This document shows positions 1 through 5,488 of a stretch of 5,488 bases of DNA, piece by piece. A model generated the notes under the pieces. The model ran no database searches. It was not told the origin of the DNA and was given only the letters and a program-made list of their open reading frames with translations. Source of the stretch: Candidatus Krumholzibacteriia bacterium (GTDB lineage Bacteria > Krumholzibacteriota > Krumholzibacteriia > Krumholzibacteriales > Krumholzibacteriaceae); the NCBI GenBank assembly GCA_026387805.1, contig JAPLKY010000437.1, positions 1 to 5,488 on the forward strand, read 5' to 3'. The position numbers were made by a program, and so were the translations under genes. Each line of letters opens with the position of its first letter. Within the stretch, counting starts at the first letter, position 1.

Positions 1-617
1 GGAAGATGGTTGGAGGCGAGGTGCGATTCCCCGATGACGACGAGAATGAGGTGCTCGGGAAAGAACTTTCGAATGGTGCCGATCCTTTGCGCGGCGAGCC
101 GGTCGCGCCTGCGGATGAACTTGAGATGATCGCGGTGCTCCGAGTCTATGCCGAATATCGGTATGAACGGATCCTTCGCGAGCTCGAAGATGCGGCGGTA
201 GCTGCGCCAGTCGAATCCCCATTCCGAGCGGTAATCGATGGCGTCGAGAAATTGCGCCTCGCCGATCGTCCCCTTCATCCACCGGTCGAGGGAATCCTGC
301 TGATGGACGTAGAGCATCTCGAGGGCGAGCACGACCTTGCGCCCCCGCGCGGAGAGCTCCTTCATGAGACGGAGCACCCAATCCTGGCTCGCGTCGAGGG
401 GATGGTAATCGCCGAAATAGACGATGTCGCGGCGGGACGCCTCATCGATGACCTCGCCGGCGCGCGCTATCGACCTGAAGCTTCTGAATTCAGACTGGAA
501 TTCCCTGATATAGCGGGACTTGTGCGTCTTGTCGACGCCGAAGATCTCGCGTTTGAGGCGGGCGATAACCCGGCGATTCGCCCTGATCTCATCCTCGATC
601 CCCTTCGATACGGCCAT
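1..617 (-). CDS. ChaN/DUF399-like protein (haem-binding-uptake/Tiki/EreA-like superfamily), 3' end missing at window edge
   Basis: The reading frame stays open from the ATG at 617-615 to the left edge: 205 full codons plus two bases. The N-terminal 45 residues (MAVSKGIEDEIRANRR...) are charged and helical. A ChaN/DUF399-like core follows: IVYFGDYHPLDASQDWVL, then KVVLALEMLYVHQQDSLDRW, then an EWGFDWRSYRRIFELA segment, then PIFGIDSEHRDHLKF, and finally LVVIGESHLASNHLP where the window ends. The GDxH opening, the ALEM strand, the QQ-LDRW stretch and the W-x-W-x-x-Y motif are typical of the family. Characterised ChaN is an iron-regulated, haem-binding lipoprotein. No signal peptide or lipobox is visible here, so this copy is probably cytoplasmic and its role is unknown. 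GGGGGA at 626-621 is a plausible ribosome binding site, three bases from the ATG. The gene is divergent from the acyl-CoA synthetase. Family assignment is fairly secure; haem binding is not shown. Confidence 0.8.
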   Translation of the reverse strand, partial: MAVSKGIEDEIRANRRVIARLKREIFGVDKTHKSRYIREFQSEFRSFRSIARAGEVIDEASRRDIVYFGDYHPLDASQDWVLRLMKELSARGRKVVLALEMLYVHQQDSLDRWMKGTIGEAQFLDAIDYRSEWGFDWRSYRRIFELAKDPFIPIFGIDSEHRDHLKFIRRRDRLAAQRIGTIRKFFPEHLILVVIGESHLASNHL

Positions 618-767
618 CGTTCCCCCGTGCGCGGCGGCTCGCGCGGATGATTTCCGTCGACAGCGGGGCCGCCTTCCTCTACTCTTCTATAGCATGAGCC
701 GTACCCGTCCGCATATGCTTCGGCGAGAGGGTTCTTTTTCATCCGCGAAACCAGGAATGGAGGCTCG
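618..767. promoter_or_regulatory. Divergent intergenic region between the ChaN-like gene and the acyl-CoA synthetase
   Basis: This 150-bp gap lies between two divergent starts and must hold promoters for both genes unless they are transcribed from elsewhere. No strong sigma70 pair is visible. On the plus strand, tcgaca (657-662) resembles a -35 box, but the best partner at 17 bp, tactct (680-685), matches only three of six positions. On the minus strand, tgctatag (695-688) resembles an extended -10 without a clear -35. An 8-bp palindrome, gcatatgc, sits at 711-718. No terminator or RNA gene is apparent. Confidence 0.35.
759..763 (+). promoter_or_regulatory. Ribosome binding site of the acyl-CoA synthetase gene
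   Basis: GGAGG lies four bases before the ATG at 768 and supports that start over later in-frame Met codons such as codon 9. Confidence 0.7.
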
Positions 768-2963
768 ATGAATCCGGCGCTCGATTCGAACATGGACAGA
801 GTCCGCGCGAAGCTGCTCAAGGCGCTCGAGGAGAAGAGGAGCTCCCTTCACGAGCACGAAATCTACGAGATACTCGGCCTCGCCGGCTTTCGCGTTCCGC
901 GCACCCGCTTCGTCACGAACGAGAAGGAACTCGACGCCCTGGACACGTCGGACATGCCCGGCGGCGAAGTCGTCTGCAAGCTTATTTCGCCCGGAATGCC
1001 GCATCGAACGGAATTCGGCGGCATCAAATTCATACCGAACGATCCGAAGGAGCTCGCCGCGGCCTTTCGCGAGTTCTCCCGCATCGCGGCGAAGGCGCAC
1101 GTTTCTTTCTCCGGAATGATGGTCGCCGAAAAGGTTCCGGGCAGGGATTCGATCCCCTTCCAGCTTCTCCTCTCGCTCCGCCAGGATTCCTCGTTCGGCC
1201 CCGTCGTCTTCTGCGGTCTCGGGGGCGTGGGAACCGAGGTGTACAAGAGGAGCCTGACGCGGGAGAAAGGGCTTCTCATCAGAGCGGCCTCCGACATCGG
1301 CGACCGCGAGGGCACCGAGCGGGCCCTCGATGCCACGTTCTTCTATCCGGTAATCGCCGGCAAGACCCGCGTCGCGAGGGAGCCGATCCTCGATACGGCG
1401 AAGCTTCGCGCCGCGCTCGCCGCGTTCGCGAAGCTGGGCGAGGTCTTCTCTCCTCTCGCCGCGGATTCACCGGTCACGATCGAGGAGATCGAGGTGAATC
1501 CGCTCCAGATCACGAGCGACGGGGAGATCGTTCCCCTCGACGCGCTGATGCGCATATCGGGCGCGAAGCACGATCTCGCCGTACCTCCGCAGGCCGGCAT
1601 CCTCAAGCTGCTCGAGCCGAAGAGCGCCCTCATCATCGGCGCTTCGGCGAACAAGATGAACATGGGACGGATCATTCTCCGGAACCTCATCAAGGGAGGC
1701 GGCGTTCCGAAGGAGCGCATCTATCTCCTCCATCCCGACGCGACGGAGATCGACGGCTGCCGGGCGTTCAAATCGATAGCCGAGCTGCCCGAGAAAGCGG
1801 ACATGACCGTCTTCACGATCCCTGCCGACGACAAGGCCGCCGTGCTCCTCTCCGAACTCATCGAGGGAGAGAAGACCGCGTCGATCACCCTCATCTCGGG
1901 AGGTTTCGGAGAGACCGAGCGGGGCCGGGAGCTCGATCGGCGGTTGCGCGCCTCTATCGGGAAAGCGCGGAGCCGCCCGGGCGGAGGGGTCGTCGTGAAC
2001 GGGCCGAACTGCATGGGAATCGTTTCGAAGCCGGGGGGGTACAACACCTTCTTCCTCCCCGAATACAAGCTGCCGTTCCGGGGAACCTTCGGCGAGCGCT
2101 GCGCAATCGTCAGCCAGAGCGGCGCATACCTGGTCACCCTCATCAGCAACCTGGACCGCGCGCTCAACCCGAAATACATGATCACCTTCGGCAACCAGGC
2201 CGACGCAACCGCGACCGATTACCTTCTCGCGCTCAAGGACGATCGCGACATCGACCTTTTCATACTCTATTTCGAGGGGCTCAAACCATATGACGGCGAG
2301 CGTTTTCTCGCCGTCATCCGCGAAATCATACGACAGGGAAAGAGCGTGATCCTCTACAAGGCAGAGAAAACGGAGGCCGGCGCGACGGCCGTCGCCTCGC
2401 ACACCGCTTCGATGGCGGGGAACTTCGAGGTCATGGATCGTCTGCTGCGCGACGCCGGGGTCATCATGCCCGATACGCTCGACGAGGTCGAGGATACGAT
2501 CAAGGTATTCACGCTGCTCGAGGGGCGCCGCGTCCGCGGCTCGAGGGTCGGGATATTCAGCAACGCGGGATTCGAATGCTCCGTCGCGGCGGACACGCTC
2601 GGCTCGCTCTCGCTCGCGACCTTCTCAGACGATACGGTCCGAAGGCTCCGGGAGGCGCTCCCAACCGATATCATCGACGTTCACAATCCCGTCGACGCGA
2701 CGCCGAGCATGGAAAATCTCCCGGCGGGACCCGACCACAAAGAGGACATCCTCCACGAGAATTCCTATCCGAACGCAACGATTCGCGCGTTCAAGGCCAC
2801 GACGAAGCCGATGGTGGCGAGCCTCAATTCCGGGATGCTCTTCGACCCGGCCGTCCGGATGATGGAGGAAGCCGGTATCCCCTGCTTCAGGAAGATAGAC
2901 CGCGCCATGAAGGCGCTCGGATTCTTCATCGAGCACGGCAGGAGGGACGGAATCACGCGATGA
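768..2963 (+). CDS. NDP-forming acyl-CoA synthetase (acetate-CoA ligase, ADP-forming type), fused beta-alpha chain, with apparent internal deletion
   Basis: 731 residues. Family members interconvert an acyl-CoA, ADP and phosphate with the free acid, CoA and ATP in the cytoplasm; the substrate here cannot be read from sequence. The ATP-grasp (beta) part is at about 1-265: conserved Lys71 in VVCKLISPGMPHR, His79 before TEFGGIKF (equivalent to the beta-subunit phospho-His), the GLGGVGTEV loop at 150-158, and EIEVNPL at 240-246. A Rossmann CoA-binding domain follows at about 277-420, with ALIIGAS at 287-293 and GPNCMG at 412-417. The succinyl-CoA-ligase-like part has IVSQSGAY at 447-454, Glu503 in YFEG and His545 in ASHTASMAG, matching the catalytic Glu and phospho-His of the alpha subunit; the usual HTG is HTA here. 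After NPVD (640-643) the sequence goes straight to ATPSMENLPAG, and only 88 residues remain where I would expect roughly 125. Fused homologues more often have the alpha part first. It overlaps the convergent phosphatase gene by 11 bp. Confidence 0.92.
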   Translation: MNPALDSNMDRVRAKLLKALEEKRSSLHEHEIYEILGLAGFRVPRTRFVTNEKELDALDTSDMPGGEVVCKLISPGMPHRTEFGGIKFIPNDPKELAAAFREFSRIAAKAHVSFSGMMVAEKVPGRDSIPFQLLLSLRQDSSFGPVVFCGLGGVGTEVYKRSLTREKGLLIRAASDIGDREGTERALDATFFYPVIAGKTRVAREPILDTAKLRAALAAFAKLGEVFSPLAADSPVTIEEIEVNPLQITSDGEIVPLDALMRISGAKHDLAVPPQAGILKLLEPKSALIIGASANKMNMGRIILRNLIKGGGVPKERIYLLHPDATEIDGCRAFKSIAELPEKADMTVFTIPADDKAAVLLSELIEGEKTASITLISGGFGETERGRELDRRLRASIGKARSRPGGGVVVNGPNCMGIVSKPGGYNTFFLPEYKLPFRGTFGERCAIVSQSGAYLVTLISNLDRALNPKYMITFGNQADATATDYLLALKDDRDIDLFILYFEGLKPYDGERFLAVIREIIRQGKSVILYKAEKTEAGATAVASHTASMAGNFEVMDRLLRDAGVIMPDTLDEVEDTIKVFTLLEGRRVRGSRVGIFSNAGFECSVAADTLGSLSLATFSDDTVRRLREALPTDIIDVHNPVDATPSMENLPAGPDHKEDILHENSYPNATIRAFKATTKPMVASLNSGMLFDPAVRMMEEAGIPCFRKIDRAMKALGFFIEHGRRDGITR

Positions 2964-3774
2964 AATGCGTCGCGAGATCGGCGACCGACTCCGGCGTGAT
3001 GTGCCTCCGTGTCGCCTCGACGATGAAGCCGAATAGTGCGGGGGAAGCCGCCACGATATTGCCCGATTCGAGATAATCGTCGCGTCCAAAGAAATCGCTC
3101 ACGATCCCTCCCGCCTCGCGCACGATGAGAGCTCCCGCCGCCATGTCCCACGGCTTGAGATAGAGTTCCCAGAAACCGTCGAGCCTCCCCGCGGCGACGT
3201 GGCTCAGATCGAGAACGGCCGCGCCCGCTCGCCGGATATCCCTGCAGCCGTGGAACAGCTCCCCGAAAACCCGGAGGTACGCGTCGAGATGCTCCGGCGC
3301 GCCGAACGGAAACCCCGTTCCGAGGAGACTCGCTTCGAGGCTCCGCGCCCCGGAGATCCGAATCGGACTTCCGTTGAGCGAAGCGCCTCCCCCGACCTCT
3401 GCTTCGAAAAGCTCCTCGCGCAGCGGATCGTACACGCAGGCGACCGTGACCCGCCTCTGCTCCATCAGAGCGATGCTGATGCCGATCGCCGGATATCCGT
3501 GAATGAAGTTCGTCGTGCCGTCGAGCGGATCGATGATCCAGAACTCCTCTCCGGTCTGCGCCGCGGCGCTCTCTTCCGCGAGAAAGCCGATGGAGGGGAA
3601 CGCGGCCGCGAGCGTCTCCTTGATCATCGCCTCGCTCGCCGTATCGACCTCGGTGACAAAATCCCGCTTCCCCTTCGCGAGGACCCTCCCCGTGCGCCCC
3701 GCGTTGAACCGCTCGCGCACGAATGCGCCGGCGGCGAGCGCCGAACGCCGGGCCGCTTCTCTCATATCGCTCAT
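2953..3774 (-). CDS. Inositol monophosphatase family protein (likely inositol-1-phosphatase)
   Basis: 273 residues, the normal length for this Mg2+-dependent, Li+-sensitive phosphatase family. It should hydrolyse inositol phosphate to myo-inositol in the cytoplasm. Family landmarks: TEVDTASE at 41-48; metal-binding AEES at 66-69; the signature IIDPLDGTTNF at 80-90 with Asp82, Asp85 and Thr87 positioned as ligands; and KPWDMAAG at 207-214 with Asp210 as the third-metal/catalytic Asp. GGI (222-224) and the ESGNIVAASP region (236-245) complete the fold. The frame extends eight codons upstream to an ATG at 3798, but the ATG at 3774 is better: it has AAAGGGA four bases upstream and overlaps the lysR stop as ATGA, indicating translational coupling. 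The family also acts on fructose-1,6-bisphosphate, histidinol phosphate and PAP, so substrate is not certain from motifs alone. The inositol-phosphate synthase encoded just beyond lysR makes inositol phosphate the most likely substrate. Confidence 0.93.
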   Translation of the reverse strand: MSDMREAARRSALAAGAFVRERFNAGRTGRVLAKGKRDFVTEVDTASEAMIKETLAAAFPSIGFLAEESAAAQTGEEFWIIDPLDGTTNFIHGYPAIGISIALMEQRRVTVACVYDPLREELFEAEVGGGASLNGSPIRISGARSLEASLLGTGFPFGAPEHLDAYLRVFGELFHGCRDIRRAGAAVLDLSHVAAGRLDGFWELYLKPWDMAAGALIVREAGGIVSDFFGRDDYLESGNIVAASPALFGFIVEATRRHITPESVADLATHFIA

Positions 3775-4700
3775 TCGATCCCTTTCGCAAGAAGACATCG
3801 TTCGGGAAGCTCGACCGCGAGCCCCTCGGCAAGCACGCCGAGAAATGCTCTCACCGTCGAGGAAAGGTACCGCCGCGCCGGTATAATCAGACCGAGCGTC
3901 CGCTCGAAAACGAGCCCCCGGATCCTGATCTCGGCGAGAGTCCCCCTCCTGATATCGTCCCGGACGAGCCTCTCCGGCAGAATCGCGATCCCGAGCCCCG
4001 CGGCGGCGAGATTCCGGATCGCCTCGGGGCTGTCGGTCGTCGTGGTGACGCGCGGCGCAACGCCGTGATTCGCGAGAACCGCCTCGATGATACGTCTCGT
4101 GTTGGCCCCCTCGTGAAAAGAGATGAACGGATGCTCCGCAAGCGCCGCGGGAAGGAGCGCCCGCCTGCGCGCGAGAGGATGCCCGGGGCGGGCGACGAGG
4201 AGAAGTCTCTCGGTATATACGGGAAACACGTCGAGATCCCCTCCCTTCTCCACGGGAAGGGTGCCGACAACGAGGTCGAGGCGCCCGGCCCGGAGCTCCC
4301 TGAGGAGCGGACTGGTCGCCATGACCTCGAGGGCGATGTCGATCCCGGGGTACCGCTCGCGAAAACGCGAGAAGACGCGCGGGAGCACGTAGGAGCTCGC
4401 CGCGTCGATCGTGCCGATCGCTATCTTCCCGCGCACGAGCCCCTCGAGATCGGCGATCTCGCGCGAAAGCTCCTCCTCGAGACGCCCGAACCGCCGCGCG
4501 TAGTCGAGGACAATCTCCCCCGCGCGGGTGAGTCGCATGCCGCGCCCCTCCGCCACAACGAGCTTCGCCCCGAGCTCCTCCTGGAGCTTCCGAATCCCGA
4601 CGCTGAGAGCCGGCTGCGTCACGAAATGCGCCTCGGCCGCGGCCGTGAGGCTTCCGAGCTCCGCGACGGAGACGAAATATTTGAGCGTCGTCAGATTCAT
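3771..4700 (-). CDS. LysR-type transcriptional regulator
   Basis: 309 residues, the usual length for the family. The winged helix-turn-helix is at residues 2-60: MNLTTLKYFVSVAELGSLTA, then the A/Q-rich recognition segment TQPALSVGIRKLQEELGAKL, then RLTRAGEIVL. A linker helix at about 60-88 precedes the periplasmic-binding-protein-like effector domain, roughly 90-295, starting GKIAIGTIDAASSYVLPRVF and containing GRLDLVVGTLP and LAAAGLGIAILPE. Such proteins act as tetramers that bind T-N11-A dyads and respond to a small molecule; the ligand here is unknown. The gene is divergent from the inositol-phosphate synthase across 117 bp, and its stop overlaps the start of the phosphatase gene by 4 bp. 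It therefore probably regulates both arms, including its own operon. The Met at 4700 fits the standard LysR N-terminus, yet no Shine-Dalgarno precedes it; the upstream bases are nearly pure A/T. Confidence 0.95.
   Translation of the reverse strand: MNLTTLKYFVSVAELGSLTAAAEAHFVTQPALSVGIRKLQEELGAKLVVAEGRGMRLTRAGEIVLDYARRFGRLEEELSREIADLEGLVRGKIAIGTIDAASSYVLPRVFSRFRERYPGIDIALEVMATSPLLRELRAGRLDLVVGTLPVEKGGDLDVFPVYTERLLLVARPGHPLARRRALLPAALAEHPFISFHEGANTRRIIEAVLANHGVAPRVTTTTDSPEAIRNLAAAGLGIAILPERLVRDDIRRGTLAEIRIRGLVFERTLGLIIPARRYLSSTVRAFLGVLAEGLAVELPERCLLAKGIE
3779..3785 (-). promoter_or_regulatory. Ribosome binding site that decides the phosphatase start
   Basis: Read on the minus strand, AAAGGGA ends four bases before the ATG at 3774-3772 and lies within the last codons of lysR (encoding KGIE). 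It selects this ATG over the in-frame ATG eight codons upstream. Confidence 0.65.
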
Positions 4701-4705
4701 AATTA

Positions 4706-4745
4706 TATTTTATACTTTCGATAAGAATAATAAAATAGTTTTATT
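4706..4745. repeat. Nested AT-rich inverted repeats
   Basis: tattttat (4706-4713) is the exact reverse complement of ataaaata (4730-4737), with a 16-bp spacer. aataaaa (4729-4735) also pairs with ttttatt (4739-4745) across a 3-base gap. The three half-sites could form alternative binding dyads for the regulator; low sequence complexity makes chance pairing possible. Confidence 0.4.
4710..4724. promoter_or_regulatory. Candidate LysR-type box (TTAT-N7-ATAA)
   Basis: This 15-bp interrupted dyad contains the T-N11-A pattern (T4711, A4723) used by LysR-type regulators and lies just upstream of the lysR start. The position suits autoregulation. In AT-rich DNA such a match can arise by chance. Confidence 0.4.
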
Positions 4746-4766
4746 TTGTAAAGAGACTACACTTTT

Positions 4767-4806
4767 TCGCGTTCGCGCGCGGTGCGACCGATTCACGAAC
4801 TCGCGA
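4767..4806 (+). promoter_or_regulatory. Possible hairpin in the 5' leader of inositol-phosphate synthase
   Basis: tcgcg-ttcg (4767-4775) can pair with cgaa and cgcga (4796-4799 and 4802-4806), leaving a two-base bulge at 4800-4801. Inside the loop, cggt (4780-4783) pairs with accg (4787-4790). The stem ends two bases before the AGGAG ribosome binding site at 4808-4812. It has no U-tract, so it is not an intrinsic terminator. Confidence 0.3.
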
Positions 4807-4807
4807 A

Positions 4808-4812
4808 AGGAG
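4808..4812 (+). promoter_or_regulatory. Ribosome binding site of inositol-phosphate synthase
   Basis: AGGAG lies five bases before the ATG at 4818 and fixes that start. Confidence 0.75.
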
Positions 4813-4817
4813 CGTTC

Positions 4818-5488
4818 ATGGAGATCACAAAGAAGCTGACGAAGCCCAAAGGGAAGCTCGGCATTCTCACGCCGGGGATGGGTGCCGTCGCGACGACCTT
4901 CTACGCGGGGGTCGAGGCGGTCAGGCGCGGCCACGCGAAGCCGTTCGGCTCGCTCACCCAGATGGGGACGATCCGTCTCGGCAAGCGCACCGACAACCGC
5001 ACGCCCCTGATCAAGGATTTCGTTCCGCTCGCAGGCATGGACGACCTCGTCTTCGGCGGATGGGACATCTTCGAGGACAATGCATACGAGGCCGCCAAGC
5101 ACGCGGGCGTGCTCGAGCCGGCGCTCGTCGAAAAGGTGCGCCCGTTCCTCGAGGGCATAAAGCCGATGAAAGCGGTTTTCGACCAGAACTACGTGAAGCG
5201 TCTCTCCGGCACCTGGGTGAAGAAGGGGAAGACGTGGTACGATCACGCCGAGCAGCTCAAGGAGGACATTCTCGCCTTCAAGGAGCGCGAGAAGTGCGAT
5301 CGGCTCGTCATGGTCTGGTGCGCGAGCACCGAGATCTTCCTGAAGCCGACGGAGGCGCACCGGGACATCGAATCGTTCGAGAAGGCCCTCAAGGCGCGGA
5401 GCGCCGAGATCGCGCCGAGCATGGTGTACGCCTACGCGGCCCTGTCCCTCGGCATTCCCTTCGCGAACGGCGCGCCGAACCTCACCGT
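4818..5488 (+). CDS. ino1: myo-Inositol-1-phosphate synthase (inositol-3-phosphate synthase), 3' end missing at window edge
   Basis: 223 codons plus two bases are present, about half of a bacterial family member. The enzyme uses NAD+ to convert glucose-6-phosphate to 1L-myo-inositol-1-phosphate (the 3-phosphate in D numbering), the committed step of inositol synthesis, in the cytoplasm. The N-terminal Rossmann part opens with KLGILTPGMGAVATTFYAGV at about 13-32, a glycine-rich dinucleotide loop. GTIRLGKR lies at 50-57 and LVFGGWDIFEDNAYEAA at 77-93, a strongly conserved block. MVWCASTE at 165-172 corresponds to the family's N-x-ASTE strand. The truncated end, YAYAALSLGIPFANGAPNLT, matches the start of the catalytic-domain region that is usually NGxPQN. 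The catalytic lysines downstream lie outside the window. It is divergent from lysR and its product is the expected substrate of the inositol monophosphatase encoded beyond lysR. The leader is about 100 nt if the promoter nearest lysR is used. Confidence 0.95.
   Translation, partial: MEITKKLTKPKGKLGILTPGMGAVATTFYAGVEAVRRGHAKPFGSLTQMGTIRLGKRTDNRTPLIKDFVPLAGMDDLVFGGWDIFEDNAYEAAKHAGVLEPALVEKVRPFLEGIKPMKAVFDQNYVKRLSGTWVKKGKTWYDHAEQLKEDILAFKEREKCDRLVMVWCASTEIFLKPTEAHRDIESFEKALKARSAEIAPSMVYAYAALSLGIPFANGAPNLT

Larger units (their letters stand above)
4701..4817. promoter_or_regulatory. AT-rich divergent promoter/operator region between lysR and inositol-phosphate synthase
   Basis: Bases 4701-4765 contain only 11 G/C out of 65 in an otherwise GC-rich window. 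On the plus strand, TTGAGC (4681-4686) and TATATT (4704-4709) are separated by 17 bp, as are tcgtca (4688-4693) and tatact (4711-4716). A third possible -10 for the synthase is tacact (4758-4763), with a poor -35, as is common at activator-dependent promoters. On the minus strand, TATAAA (4714-4709) and TATAAT (4707-4702) sit directly before the lysR ATG. Which of these is used cannot be told by reading. Confidence 0.55.

Noticed and set aside
6..650. Plus-strand open frame of 214 codons
   Set aside because: It is antisense to the ChaN-like gene, whose minus-strand frame carries recognisable family motifs. The plus-strand translation is a D/E/R/P-rich product typical of a shadow frame and has no ribosome binding site.
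2033..2039. Run of seven G in the acyl-CoA synthetase gene, considered as a phase-variable or frameshifted tract
   Set aside because: The frame is intact across it and the flanking motifs GPNCMG and IVSQSG are both in phase; a 7-mer is unremarkable in GC-rich DNA.
1467..2402. Minus-strand open frame of 311 codons inside the acyl-CoA synthetase
   Set aside because: It lies opposite a gene with conserved catalytic motifs throughout; its translation has no recognisable domain and biased composition from GC-rich antisense codons.
3775..3798. Earlier ATG at 3798 for the phosphatase (281 residues)
   Set aside because: The extra eight residues (MSSCERDR) are not family-like and would extend the overlap with lysR; the ATG at 3774 has AAAGGGA at good spacing and an ATGA junction.
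3199..4068. Plus-strand open frame of 289 codons opposite the phosphatase and lysR
   Set aside because: It crosses the boundary between two well-supported minus-strand genes, and its product is an R/P/E-rich sequence without a known fold.
3723..4724. Plus-strand open frame of 333 codons opposite lysR
   Set aside because: Same pattern: antisense to a complete LysR-type gene, low-complexity charged product, no plausible start signal.
1..5488. Defence system, mobile element, CRISPR array, tRNA or novel RNA
   Set aside because: No repeat-spacer pattern, transposase or integrase motif, terminal inverted repeats or tRNA-like fold was seen; nearly all of the window is explained by five conventional genes.

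Overview
This is a GC-rich bacterial window, roughly 60% GC by eye. It is gene-dense, with short intergenic gaps, Shine-Dalgarno-led starts and strong G/C preference at third codon positions. No rRNA, tRNA or other taxonomic marker is present, so the organism cannot be named. The gene set (a fused NDP-forming acyl-CoA synthetase, a bacterial myo-inositol-phosphate synthase and a ChaN-like protein) would fit an uncultivated high-GC lineage such as those in or near the FCB group, but that is a weak guess.

Layout from left to right. (1) Bases 1-617, minus strand: the 5' part of a ChaN/DUF399-like gene that runs off the left edge. (2) Bases 618-767: a divergent intergenic region. (3) Bases 768-2963, plus strand: a single-chain NDP-forming acyl-CoA synthetase with the ATP-grasp domain first. 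Both expected phospho-histidines are present, but the C-terminal domain appears to lack about 35-40 residues at an in-frame junction near 2697-2705. (4) Bases 2953-3774, minus strand: an inositol monophosphatase family protein, whose tail overlaps the synthetase tail by 11 bp. (5) Bases 3771-4700, minus strand: a LysR-type regulator, overlapping the phosphatase start by 4 bp (ATGA). (6) Bases 4701-4817: an unusually AT-rich divergent regulatory region with a candidate LysR-type box and other dyads. (7) Bases 4818-5488, plus strand: the first half of myo-inositol-1-phosphate synthase, running off the right edge.

The coherent biological unit is 2953-5488. The synthase would convert glucose-6-phosphate to inositol phosphate and the phosphatase would release free myo-inositol, so both enzymes of de novo inositol synthesis flank a LysR-type regulator. 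The regulator is cotranscribed with the phosphatase and divergent from the synthase. This suggests a transcriptionally controlled inositol supply, perhaps for inositol lipids or a compatible solute. The two left-hand genes have no evident link to this unit. I saw no mobile element, CRISPR array, RNA gene or convincing intrinsic terminator.
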